Below, piece by piece: positions 53,952 to 62,365 of a DNA stretch of 64,000 nt. Where the stretch lies: contig WRHW01000005.1 in NCBI GenBank assembly GCA_009783055.1, forward strand, positions 1-64,000. The letters run 5' to 3'. The notes beneath the pieces are model-generated. The model saw only the letters and a program-made list of their open reading frames with translations, was not told the origin of the DNA and made no database searches. The translations under genes and the position numbers were made by a program. Numbering within the stretch: position 1 is the first letter of the stretch; every line of letters begins with the position of its first letter. The stretch comes from Holophagaceae bacterium. GTDB lineage: Bacteria; Acidobacteriota; Holophagae; Holophagales; Holophagaceae.

Positions 53952-55340
53952 ATGCTACTAGTAATGCGGTTTTCTTTTTTGGCATTGACCACTGCGGTTT
54001 TATTGAATGCTCAGACGGGGAGGCCAGAACTTGCCAAGAGAAATTTTACAAGCAGTGCTGTGGAGCAAAAAATAGTTGAAATAAAGTCTGCCAGCAATCC
54101 TGTAATCGCTAGGCTGTTTGAAAACTGTTTTCCCAATACACTGGATACTACTGTTACATATAAGGAAAAAGACGGACTGCCGGATACTTTTGTCATTACC
54201 GGCGATATCAATGCCATGTGGCTAAGGGATAGTACTGCACAGGTATGGCCATATCTAAGTCTGGTCAATAGTGACCCAAAACTTAAGACCATGCTAGCTG
54301 GCCTGGTGCGCCGTCAGACTGATTGCATTATCATTGACCCATACGCAAACGCTTTTAACGATGGGCCTGGGACTTCCCATTGGGCTAGCGATCATACCAA
54401 AATGCTACCTGAATTGCATGAGCGCAAGTGGGAAATCGACAGCCTCTGTTGGCCAATTCGACTTGCACACGGCTATTACAAGGCCACAAATGATGGCTCG
54501 GTATTTGATGAAAAATGGAAGTCAGCAATGCGCCTAGTGATTCAAACTTTTAAGGAGCAACAACGAAAAGGCGATCGAAGGGGGCCACATCCATATCGGT
54601 TTAGCAGGACTACTGCCTGGCAACATGATACAATGGCGCAAGGGGGTTTGGGCAACCCTTGGAAACCATGTGGTCTGATAGCAAGTGCCTTCAGGCCGTC
54701 TGATGATGCGACACTGTTCTTATTCTTAGTTCCATCCAACCACTTTGCTGTGGTCAGCTTGCGACAGATGGCTGAATTGGCAGAAGACCCAGCTAAAGAC
54801 CCTGATCTGGCAAGTGTAGCAAGGGAGTTGGCAACAGAAGTTGAAATAGCATTGCATAAACATGCAATAGTTACGCATCCAACCTATGGCCAAATGTGGG
54901 CTTATGAGGTGGACGGATATGGAAACGCATTGATGATGGATGATGCTAACCTTCCCAGCTTGGTTTCACTACCATACCTAGGTGCATGTAAGCCGAATGA
55001 CAAACTGTACTTGGCAACTCGACGTTTTGTACTGAGTGCTGACAATCCATATTTTGCAGAAGGCAAAATCGCCAGGGGCATTAGCAGTCCACATGCAGAT
55101 GCCCATAGAATTTGGCATCTTGCATTGATCGCTCAAGGAATAACCTCTACAGATAAGGCTGAAGTAGCTCAGGTGTTGCAGACTTTATCCACAACTCACG
55201 CTGACACATATTTTATGCACGAGGCCTTTGATAAAGATGATCCCAAAGACTTTACTCGAAAGTGGTTTGCCTGGGCAAACACTTTTTTTGGAGAATTTAT
55301 TTTGCACGTGTATGAAAATTGGCCTGAGCTATTGAAGTAA
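53952..55340 (+). CDS. Secreted GH125 exo-alpha-1,6-mannosidase
   Basis: A 462-residue exported protein with signal peptide (LLVMRFSFLALTTAVLLNAQ). The family hallmark ITGDINAMWLRDSTAQVWPY is followed by GPGTSHWASDHTKMLPELHERKWEIDSL, RTTAWQHDTMAQGG, SRTTAW and KWFAWANTFFGEFIL. GH125 enzymes are metal-independent, inverting alpha-1,6-mannosidases active on N-glycans, suggesting host or yeast glycan use. AGGGG lies before ATG 53952. The next gene is a CBM9-like protein, 33 nt downstream, likely in the same transcript. Confidence 0.88.
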   Translation: MLLVMRFSFLALTTAVLLNAQTGRPELAKRNFTSSAVEQKIVEIKSASNPVIARLFENCFPNTLDTTVTYKEKDGLPDTFVITGDINAMWLRDSTAQVWPYLSLVNSDPKLKTMLAGLVRRQTDCIIIDPYANAFNDGPGTSHWASDHTKMLPELHERKWEIDSLCWPIRLAHGYYKATNDGSVFDEKWKSAMRLVIQTFKEQQRKGDRRGPHPYRFSRTTAWQHDTMAQGGLGNPWKPCGLIASAFRPSDDATLFLFLVPSNHFAVVSLRQMAELAEDPAKDPDLASVARELATEVEIALHKHAIVTHPTYGQMWAYEVDGYGNALMMDDANLPSLVSLPYLGACKPNDKLYLATRRFVLSADNPYFAEGKIARGISSPHADAHRIWHLALIAQGITSTDKAEVAQVLQTLSTTHADTYFMHEAFDKDDPKDFTRKWFAWANTFFGEFILHVYENWPELLK

Positions 55341-55373
55341 TTTTGTTTCTTGCTATCGAAGGGCTCTGAAACA

Positions 55374-55946
55374 ATGTCGATCAGCGAACACGAAAATGGC
55401 CTGCTTCCCATAGACTGCGACTGGTACGGAGCTATTCTGCAACATTCCCCTAAGTGGTCACTGAAGATAATCGACAATGCTCTGGTATTAAGAGGTGCGC
55501 ATCATTCAAAGCCAATTTGTATTGCTAAAGATAGCGATGGCGAGTTTATCGAGGGTCTGTCGGAAGCAGACGTGGTCGAGTTGTTCTTGCTAAACCCTAA
55601 CACAGGTTTTTATATTGAGTTCAACCTGAGTCCTCATGGGGCATGGTGGTGTTGCACTTTTGAATCACCGAGAGTGCGCTCTGTTGAAATGCCAAACATA
55701 CTTCATGGCGTGAAGACTAATGCAAATATTTCACAGAAAGGATGGGATAGCTCTCTATTAGTGCCACTGAAAAGCCTTCCCTCCCATCTTGCCTTCGACA
55801 CAAAAACAACTAGGGGAAATATCACTTTTTGCCTTGGACAGCCCCAGCAATATTTTTCAATGGCAGACTTGGGAGGGGAAACGCCTGATTTCCATCGACC
55901 CGATAGATGGATTACCTTGGCAAAATTAATTGGCGAGGAAAAGTAA
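55374..55946 (+). CDS. CBM9-like carbohydrate-binding protein
   Basis: A 190-residue protein without an evident signal peptide. The central part (VVELFLLNPNTGFYIEFNLSPHGAWWCCTFESPR, then FDTKTTRGNITFCLG) matches family 9-like carbohydrate-binding beta-sandwiches. The ATG at 55374 is chosen over an upstream start that lacks a ribosome site. Position after the GH125 mannosidase suggests it recognises a related glycan, though without an export signal it would act inside the cell or use a non-classical route. Moderate confidence. Confidence 0.7.
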   Translation: MSISEHENGLLPIDCDWYGAILQHSPKWSLKIIDNALVLRGAHHSKPICIAKDSDGEFIEGLSEADVVELFLLNPNTGFYIEFNLSPHGAWWCCTFESPRVRSVEMPNILHGVKTNANISQKGWDSSLLVPLKSLPSHLAFDTKTTRGNITFCLGQPQQYFSMADLGGETPDFHRPDRWITLAKLIGEEK

Positions 55947-56070
55947 TGATCATGGCTATCGCATAAGTCATCCAAGCCATCATAAGGTTGATAATTGTTT
56001 TCTACAAATTGTGCATTGCTATAAACTATACAGAACCGGGTGAACACCAACCACTCAAGTGAGGTAGATC

Positions 56071-57087
56071 ATGGCAATGACAAAAAAAAATACAACAAAA
56101 ATTAGCCCTCCAAAGCTAGGCCCTGTTGGTAGATATATTACACACCACTACCGCCATTTCAATTCTGCCGCCCTTATTGATGCCGCGGAAAGCTATAGAG
56201 TATTTTTGGCCAAGGGCGGCAAAATGATGATATCAATAGCTGGAGCAATGAGCACTGCAGAGCTGGGTTTATCTTTAGCAGAGATGATTCGCAAGGATAT
56301 GATTCATCTTATTACTTGCACAGGTGCCAACCTAGAAGAAGATGTTTTTAATCTTGTGGCTCACGATTTTTATGAACGAGTGCCCCACTATCGCGACCTT
56401 ACGCCAAAGGACGAACATGCCCTGCTTGCCAGACACATGAATAGAGTGACTGACACCTGCATTCCGGAGATGGAAGCCATGCGTCGCATTGAAAGTGCCA
56501 TGCTAAAAGTGTGGACAAGGGCAGATAAGGCTAAGAAGCGTTTTTTTCCGCATGAGTTTTTTCAGCAGGTTCTAAAATCAGGGGAGCTAAAAAAGCACTA
56601 CCAGATAGATACTAAACACTCATGGATGTTGGCCGCCATGGAAAAGAATATCCCCATAGTAGTACCTGGCTGGGAAGATAGCACCTTGGGCAATATGTTT
56701 GCCGCGGCTGTCATACGGGGCGAAATCAATAATGTCCACACTGTCCGTACAGGCATCGAATATATGACATGGCTAGTGAAACATTACACAAAGACAACAA
56801 AACAAGCCCCCCTTGGTATGTTTCAGATAGGAGGGGGCATCGCTGGTGATTTTCCTATTTGTGTTGTCCCATTGCTCCATCAAGACCTTGAACAGGCAGA
56901 CGTGCCACTCTGGGGCTATTTTTGCCAGATTAGCGATAGTACTACAAGCTATGGGTCATATAGTGGAGCAGTGCCAAACGAAAAAATAACATGGGGCAAG
57001 CTAGGGATTGATACACCAAAACATATCATCGAAAGCGATGCAACAATTGTTGCCCCCCTCATATTTGCCTATCTGTTGGGGTGGTGA
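56071..57087 (+). CDS. Deoxyhypusine synthase-like protein
   Basis: A 338-residue homologue of eukaryotic deoxyhypusine synthase (NAD-dependent aminobutyl transfer from spermidine). Conserved features: MMISIAGAMSTAELGLSLAEMIR and LITCTGANLEEDVF near the NAD site, PIVVPGWEDSTLGNMFAA, and the active-site lysine Lys310 in the ITWGKL motif near the C-terminus. Bacteria lack eIF5A, so family members probably make homospermidine or modify a different amine. GAGGTAG precedes ATG 56071. It stands alone between the CBM9-like gene and rnpB. Confidence 0.87.
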   Translation: MAMTKKNTTKISPPKLGPVGRYITHHYRHFNSAALIDAAESYRVFLAKGGKMMISIAGAMSTAELGLSLAEMIRKDMIHLITCTGANLEEDVFNLVAHDFYERVPHYRDLTPKDEHALLARHMNRVTDTCIPEMEAMRRIESAMLKVWTRADKAKKRFFPHEFFQQVLKSGELKKHYQIDTKHSWMLAAMEKNIPIVVPGWEDSTLGNMFAAAVIRGEINNVHTVRTGIEYMTWLVKHYTKTTKQAPLGMFQIGGGIAGDFPICVVPLLHQDLEQADVPLWGYFCQISDSTTSYGSYSGAVPNEKITWGKLGIDTPKHIIESDATIVAPLIFAYLLGW

Positions 57088-57150
57088 TTTTGTGGAGACG
57101 ATGTTTGGTAGTAATTTTGCAATTTTGGTAGACTCTCTATTGTTGGAGAC

Positions 57151-57192
57151 GTCATACCAAGTTGCACCCATACGGGAGCAACTTGGTATGAC
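57151..57192. repeat. ATACCAAGTTGC palindromic repeat
   Basis: Arms GTCATACCAAGTTGC and GCAACTTGGTATGAC (15 bp, perfect) around ACCCATACGGGA, between the DHS-like gene and the rnpB terminator. It is the third member of the family seen at 298-410 and 30692-30732. Confidence 0.7.
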
Positions 57193-57198
57193 ATAGCT

Positions 57199-57236
57199 TA
57201 GAGCAGTTTATCTATTCAAAATAAACTGCTCTAAGG
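57199..57236 (-). terminator. rnpB terminator stem-loop
   Basis: A 14-bp perfect stem CTTAGAGCAGTTTA / TAAACTGCTCTAAG with an AT-rich loop, adjoining the 3' end of the RNase P RNA gene. Confidence 0.65.
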
Positions 57237-57625
57237 TGGGCTTGTAAGCTGGATTCTGTCAGAGGGTGTCATTCCTCTTGGATGGTAGTCACCTACCACC
57301 TCTAGCAACCTACCCGCCGACTTGGTCGGGCCAACCTTCTACCCATTGAGGGCGCGTCGGTCTATTTGGTCTTGCTCCCCAGGGGGTTTGCCGTGCCTGA
57401 ACTGTTACCAATCCAGCGGTGGGCTCTTACCCCACCATTTCACCCTTACCTGTACCAATAATGGCAACAGGCGGTATCTTTCTGTTGCACTTTCCGTCGG
57501 ATCACTCCGCCCAGCCGTTAACTGGCCTGGTGCCCGCCTTTCAAAGCACATGGCTTGAAAGATTTATTTGGAGTCCAGACTTTCCTCTGCATCAATTTTT
57601 TCAATACAGCGACACCCTAGCCCAC
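57237..57625 (-). ncRNA. rnpB: RNase P RNA (bacterial type A)
   Basis: Catalytic RNA of ribonuclease P, which matures tRNA 5' ends. On the minus strand the conserved GAGGAAAGTCTGGACTCC block is followed by the P4/CR-IV AGATACCGCC region with ACAGAAAG, the GGTAAGGGTGAAA and GTAAGAGCCCACC core, and the 3' ACAGAATCCAGCTTACAAGCC. The ends pair as P1 (GTGGGCT with AGCCCAC), which sets the ~389-nt extent. A shared GTGAAATGGTGGGGT stretch belongs to the class A structure. Lies between the DHS-like gene and a divergent histidine kinase. Confidence 0.93.
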
Positions 57626-57740
57626 ACTTCAATATACCGCACTCTCATTTTTTTTTGTAGAATACTAATATATAGTTGTTAATTGCAGATTAACAATTGC
57701 GAATTGCTTACTAACTGACAACTCACAGGTTGAAATTTCG

Positions 57741-59123
57741 TTGAGCGACAAAGGAAAAAAAACACCTAAAATAGAGGCTGATCAGCCCAAAGAAACTGTT
57801 TGTAACAGTGAGAACTCAGAAAAAAGCGATCAAGAGTATCAGGAAAAAATTACCAAACTAGAAGGTCTACTAGAAAAGCAATCTCATAAACTGTCAGTAT
57901 TGCAGTACATGACTGAGATTTTCACGTCTGCTCCAAAGCCTAAAAAAATTGTCCGCATTTTAGCTGATTTGTTTAGTAGTGAGCTTGGAGCGAGAGTGAG
58001 CGCAGTATGGATAAAGGAACCATTTTCAACAACTTTTCAACCCAATATTAGTTGTGATGTAAAAAAGGAGCTACTGGAAGGATGGAGGCTCCCAATTCCA
58101 AACCCATTTCCTAATATTCCCATGCTTCTGTCGCAACCTCAGTGGCTAGAAAGTAGCATCCTTCCTGACCTTCAACAAGTGCTTGGCATAAAGGACAATA
58201 TTGAACCTTACTATATCCCTTTTGAATTTAAAACAGAGTTAGTCGGTTTTAGCATCGTTGGAATTGATTCAGAATACCAAATAGAAAACGACAAAGATGC
58301 ACTCTCCGCATTAGGACACATAGTAGCCGCATCATTATTCAATACCAACCTCCTGACGGAACTGAGAGAGAAACTTGATGAAATTAACCAAAAGACAGAT
58401 GAACTAGAAAAAACAAACGCCGCTCTAATTGACGCTAATAGATTCAAAAACGAGTTTTTTACAATGACCAGCCACGAACTCAGGACACCACTCACGGGCA
58501 TTCTCGGATTTACAAAGCTAATAATAGATGGGTTATACGAGGATGAAGATGAGATGCGACAAATGCTTGAGGATAACTACTCTTCTGGAAAAAGTTTGCT
58601 TAGGCTAGTAAACAACATTCTGGATATGTCAAAGATAGAATCTGGCTCATTCCATATTTCATTAGAACCAGTTTCGCTCCAAGACTGTTTTTCTGAAATT
58701 AGCCATGTAATCAACAACCTTCCCAAAGAGCATGGAGTAGTAATTAATATGCCTGACGGCTTGGAGTCAATGCCTAAGGTAATCGCAGACATGGGTAGCT
58801 TGTGCCAAGTACTGATAAATCTTATTTCAAACGCAATTAAGTTTACACATGCCGGCTCTGTAACCGTCATGGTAGAGCGAGGCATAGGGGTAATAAATAT
58901 CTCTGTGATAGACACCGGCATTGGGGTAAGTCCGGAAAGCCAGACACGGTTGTTCCAGAATTTTGTTCAGGCTGATGAAGGTTATTCACGCAAATATGGT
59001 GGCACAGGATTGGGGTTAGCTATTTGCAAACATCTACTTGGAATGATGAATAGCACTATCTCTCTTCACAGCAAGGGAGTGGGATATGGCACGACAATCA
59101 GTTTTGCAATCCCCATAGCCTGA
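57741..59123 (+). CDS. Soluble sensor histidine kinase
   Basis: A 460-residue kinase starting at TTG 57741. Residues 30-55 are a coiled coil, about 60-200 a GAF-like sensor domain and about 202-235 a helical linker. HisKA has the phosphoacceptor His245 in TMTSHELRTPLTGIL. HATPase_c shows LINLISNAIKFTHAG, DTGIGVSPESQ and YGGTGLGLAICKHLLG. No membrane helix, so it senses a cytoplasmic signal. No response regulator lies beside it. The start codon is uncertain. Confidence 0.85.
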   Translation: MSDKGKKTPKIEADQPKETVCNSENSEKSDQEYQEKITKLEGLLEKQSHKLSVLQYMTEIFTSAPKPKKIVRILADLFSSELGARVSAVWIKEPFSTTFQPNISCDVKKELLEGWRLPIPNPFPNIPMLLSQPQWLESSILPDLQQVLGIKDNIEPYYIPFEFKTELVGFSIVGIDSEYQIENDKDALSALGHIVAASLFNTNLLTELREKLDEINQKTDELEKTNAALIDANRFKNEFFTMTSHELRTPLTGILGFTKLIIDGLYEDEDEMRQMLEDNYSSGKSLLRLVNNILDMSKIESGSFHISLEPVSLQDCFSEISHVINNLPKEHGVVINMPDGLESMPKVIADMGSLCQVLINLISNAIKFTHAGSVTVMVERGIGVINISVIDTGIGVSPESQTRLFQNFVQADEGYSRKYGGTGLGLAICKHLLGMMNSTISLHSKGVGYGTTISFAIPIA

Positions 59124-59152
59124 TGTATATTTGCATAGGATTTGGTACAGTA

Positions 59153-60214
59153 TCAGCTTTCAATAATAGTTTTCAAATTTTTTTCAAACGGTGGTTTAGC
59201 AATTCCGCGCTCAGTTACAATAGCAGTAACAAGTTCATTATCAGCAAAATCAAATGCAGGATTGTATACCTTAATTCCTTCTGGTGCCATGCGCTTCTTA
59301 TACCACATTTCTGTAACCTCGCTGTGCTGTCTTTCTTCGATATGAATTTTTTTCCCGGTGGGAGTATTCATATCGATAGTTGATGTAGGAGCGCACACAT
59401 AAAAAGGTACTCCATAGTATTTTGCCAGAATGGCTATGCCTGAAGTCCCAATTTTATTGCAAACATCGCCATTTGCGGCTACCCGATCACTTCCAACGAA
59501 TACCGCCTGAATCCATCCATTCTTCATAACTTGTGAAACCATGTTGTCACAAATAAGTGTCGTATCTATACCTCTTTCAAACAGTTCAAACGCAGATAGC
59601 CTTGCACCTTGCAAGAGCGGACGGGTTTCTGTGGCATACAGTTTATAGCGAAAACCCCTCTCATAACCAAGATGGATTGGTGCCAGAGCAGTTCCATATT
59701 TTACTGTCGCAAATTGTCCAGCATTGCAATGTGTTAATATGCCATCACCATCATTTATCAATGTCAACCCATATTCGCCAATATTTTTGCAAGCCAAAAT
59801 GTCTTCTTTCTTAATAGTTACAGCCTCTCTGTGCAGAATATTTTTGATTTCACCTATAGGCTTGGTCGCATTTTTTAATACCACGCTGTCCATTCTGTCG
59901 AGTGCCCAAAAGAGATTAATAGCCGTAGGGCGCGCCGATGCCAGATATTCCAGAGCAGATCGAAACTTATTATAAAATTTGTCAAAAACATCTTCATCAA
60001 TTTCCTTTGCGGCCAGATAGATCCCAATGGCCACGGCAACGCCAATTGCTGGTGCTCCACGCACTTGAAGCGTGGAAATAGCCTTCCAAATATCTCTTTG
60101 GTTTGTAAGTGAAAGAACCTTTATCTCCCCTGGTAGCAGACTTTGGTCAAGTATCACCAAGGCACTTTTTTCGTCATCAAGCGAAACAGTTTCATAATCC
60201 ATCACATGCTTCAT
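59153..60214 (-). CDS. mtnA: 5-Methylthioribose-1-phosphate isomerase
   Basis: A 353-residue member of the eIF2B-related isomerase family, converting 5-methylthioribose-1-P (or 5-deoxyribose-1-P) to the ribulose form. Visible motifs: TLQVRGAPAIGVAVAIGIYLAAKE, the catalytic Cys in ILTHCNAGQFATV and the Asp in VGSDRVAANGDVCNKIGT. Its start overlaps (ATGA) the stop of the class II aldolase gene, so the two work as a module. No MtnK/MtnP gene is adjacent. Confidence 0.9.
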   Translation of the reverse strand: MKHVMDYETVSLDDEKSALVILDQSLLPGEIKVLSLTNQRDIWKAISTLQVRGAPAIGVAVAIGIYLAAKEIDEDVFDKFYNKFRSALEYLASARPTAINLFWALDRMDSVVLKNATKPIGEIKNILHREAVTIKKEDILACKNIGEYGLTLINDGDGILTHCNAGQFATVKYGTALAPIHLGYERGFRYKLYATETRPLLQGARLSAFELFERGIDTTLICDNMVSQVMKNGWIQAVFVGSDRVAANGDVCNKIGTSGIAILAKYYGVPFYVCAPTSTIDMNTPTGKKIHIEERQHSEVTEMWYKKRMAPEGIKVYNPAFDFADNELVTAIVTERGIAKPPFEKNLKTIIES

Positions 60215-60939
60215 TTTTTTCCACCAATATCCAGTAAGTTGGATGGCACCGACGCACTTCGAAGTGCTCCACCGGCTACAATCCCTAGCCTATTGCTGTT
60301 TGCCAACAATTCCTCAACTTGGTCTTTGCTTAAGACATTAGTCTTTCCAATCAAGCGACTGGTATACATGTGAATCAGTGCAAAATGCTCCAGAGATTCT
60401 AGACGAAAAAGTGCTTCCATCAATGACCTACCCCAAGTAAGCACTCCATGATTGGCAAGTAGCAATCCATTGTAATCCCTGCAATAGGGAGCAACAGAGT
60501 CTGCCAATCCCTGCGAGCCTGGAGTTTCATAATGCACACACGGAATAGCACCTAAGTTCACCACAGCTTCAGAATAAGTAGCCATGTCTAATGCAATTCC
60601 AGCTATGGCAAAAGAAGTACTAACTGGAGGATGCGCATGTGTAATCCCGCAAATAGATGGATTTTCATTGTATATGCAAATGTGCATTTTGATTTCTGAG
60701 GATGGCTCCATCGCGCCTGCTGACAATATTGTTCCATCTAATCGCATCTTTATTAAAGTTTCTTCAAGCATAAACCCTTTGGAAACTCCAGTTGGGGTAG
60801 TCCAAATAACGTCTTCGGATACTTTGCAACTTATGTTACCGTCACTTGCCGCCACAAATTTTTTTTCATACATCCGCCGGCCTACTTCAACTATGGATTG
60901 TTTAGCCATGTGGTCATCTGGAAAAACTTGTTTATTCAT
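60211..60939 (-). CDS. Class II aldolase/adducin protein, probable 5-deoxyribulose- or methylthioribulose-1-P aldolase
   Basis: A 242-residue zinc aldolase. N-terminal VGRRMYEKKFVAASDGNISCKV is typical of the family, followed by TPTGVSKG, EPSSEIKMH (catalytic Glu) and the zinc motif ITHAHPP (His-x-His); NHGVLTWG carries the third His. Such enzymes split a ketose 1-phosphate into DHAP and an aldehyde. Overlap with mtnA makes 5-methylthioribulose-1-P or 5-deoxyribulose-1-P the likely substrate, giving DHAP plus methylthioacetaldehyde or acetaldehyde. Fuculose/rhamnulose aldolase is less likely. Confidence 0.85.
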   Translation of the reverse strand: MNKQVFPDDHMAKQSIVEVGRRMYEKKFVAASDGNISCKVSEDVIWTTPTGVSKGFMLEETLIKMRLDGTILSAGAMEPSSEIKMHICIYNENPSICGITHAHPPVSTSFAIAGIALDMATYSEAVVNLGAIPCVHYETPGSQGLADSVAPYCRDYNGLLLANHGVLTWGRSLMEALFRLESLEHFALIHMYTSRLIGKTNVLSKDQVEELLANSNRLGIVAGGALRSASVPSNLLDIGGKK

Positions 60940-60992
60940 AGCATTTCCCCATCACTACATTGTATGATGTACTTCTGAAAGGTAAATATCGC

Positions 60993-61964
60993 ATGGTTGA
61001 TTTTCCGAATAGCTTTCCCTTCAGGCACTTACTGGGCATTGAGCAACTGAGTCAGCAGGATATTGCTTTAATATTGGATCAGGCAAAGACCTTTGAAGAT
61101 GTCTGTGAAAACCCGGAAAAAAAAACAATTCCAGCTCTACAAAAAAAAATTGTAGTCAACCTTTTCTTTGAAAACAGCACAAGGACTCGCAACAGCTTTG
61201 AAATAGCAGAAAAGAGGCTGTCTGCAAACGTCATAAATTTTGACGCGTCTTCCAGTTCGCTAAGCAAGGGTGAAACGCTGGTTGATACGGCTACTAACCT
61301 AGAAGCCATGCGCCCCGACATTATCGTCATGCGACATGGCGCAACTGGTGCTCATTCTCTAATGGCTCGACATGTAACGGCAAAAATTATCAACGCTGGG
61401 GATGGTTCCCACGAGCATCCAACCCAAGCTCTACTTGACGCTTATACCATCAAGGAAAAATTTGGGAAGTTGGATGGTCTACAGGTAGCCATTGTAGGTG
61501 ATATTCGCAACAGTCGAGTAGTTAGGTCTAACCTATGGCTTTTGACCAAAATGGGGGCAAAGGTAACATTGGTCGGCCCTCCAACTCTTTTGCCTATTGA
61601 GATGAAAGAAACATGGCCAGACGTAACACTGAGCAACGACTTTGACGAAATAATCTCAAAAATGGACGTAATAATGATGCTTCGATGCCAGTTCGAGCGA
61701 GGCACCGGCAACTACATCCCAAGCCAGAGTGAATATACTAGGCACTACCAGCTAAATTCCAAGAGACTACAGAACGCAAAAAAGGAAGTAGCAGTACTAC
61801 ACCCCGGCCCCCTCAACAGAGGGGTGGAAATCACCAGCGAAGTAGCAGATGGACATAATAGCCTGATATTGCAACAAGTTACAAACGGTGTGCCCGTAAG
61901 AATGGCGGTGCTGTACCTATTGGCTCTCAGTAATGACGATGTAGGTAGTTGCAAAACCCTGTAA
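60993..61964 (+). CDS. pyrB: Aspartate carbamoyltransferase, catalytic chain
   Basis: Second step of de novo pyrimidine synthesis: carbamoyl phosphate plus aspartate to carbamoyl aspartate. From ATG 60993 it has 323 residues. The carbamoyl-phosphate loop is NLFFENSTRTRNSFE, then DASSSSLSKGETLVDT, the HGATGAHSLMARH and HEHPTQALLDAY motifs, and the aspartate-domain LHPGPLNRGVEI. It is transcribed away from the aldolase gene; a strong stem-loop follows. An upstream in-frame start is disfavoured. Confidence 0.94.
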   Translation: MVDFPNSFPFRHLLGIEQLSQQDIALILDQAKTFEDVCENPEKKTIPALQKKIVVNLFFENSTRTRNSFEIAEKRLSANVINFDASSSSLSKGETLVDTATNLEAMRPDIIVMRHGATGAHSLMARHVTAKIINAGDGSHEHPTQALLDAYTIKEKFGKLDGLQVAIVGDIRNSRVVRSNLWLLTKMGAKVTLVGPPTLLPIEMKETWPDVTLSNDFDEIISKMDVIMMLRCQFERGTGNYIPSQSEYTRHYQLNSKRLQNAKKEVAVLHPGPLNRGVEITSEVADGHNSLILQQVTNGVPVRMAVLYLLALSNDDVGSCKTL

Positions 61965-61992
61965 TACACCTACTCCCTTCTTTTTACCTTCG

Positions 61993-62026
61993 GCCTCTTG
62001 CAAAAACAGGTGGTTTTGCAAGAGGC
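61993..62026 (+). terminator. pyrB terminator stem-loop
   Basis: A 13-bp stem GCCTCTTGCAAAA / TTTTGCAAGAGGC, loop ACAGGTGG, 29 nt after the pyrB stop. Arms resemble those of the stem-loop at 7738-7776. Confidence 0.65.
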
Positions 62027-62040
62027 TCTGTTGTTTGCCA

Positions 62041-62072
62041 GAAGAGAGCTAGGGCTAATCCTAGCCCTCTTC
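62041..62072 (-). terminator. Ferredoxin-gene terminator
   Basis: GAAGAG-AG-CTAGG ... CCTAG-CC-CTCTTC stem-loop placed just past the ferredoxin stop on the minus strand. Confidence 0.55.
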
Positions 62073-62084
62073 AAAGCACTACAA

Positions 62085-62255
62085 TTAGCCCTCTACGATA
62101 GCTTCAGACGGGCAGGCAGAGACACAAGCCCCACAATCAATGCACGTATCGGCATCTATGGTGTAGTGAGGGCTTCCCTCCTTGATAGCTTCTGTGGGGC
62201 AGTCGGATATGCAGGTGCCACAGGCAGTGCAAGAATCTGTGATGTTGTGGGCCAT
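62085..62255 (-). CDS. 2[4Fe-4S] ferredoxin
   Basis: A 56-residue low-potential electron carrier with two CxxCxxCxxxC[P] clusters: CTACGTCISDCP and CIDCGACVSACP. Starts at ATG 62255 (GGAGG upstream); the preceding in-frame Met four codons up would overlap the ribosome site. It serves anaerobic redox enzymes such as pyruvate:ferredoxin oxidoreductase, so it supports an anaerobic or microaerobic lifestyle. Single gene flanked by its own terminator. Confidence 0.92.
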   Translation of the reverse strand: MAHNITDSCTACGTCISDCPTEAIKEGSPHYTIDADTCIDCGACVSACPSEAIVEG

Positions 62256-62365
62256 AAATTCCTCCATTGATGGCTCAGTTGGAAATAGGATAAAAAAAGA
62301 TTGTAAAAACCAAATTCCATCCTGTCATTGTTAAAGTTTACCATTATATTTGGATGGAGAAAAAA

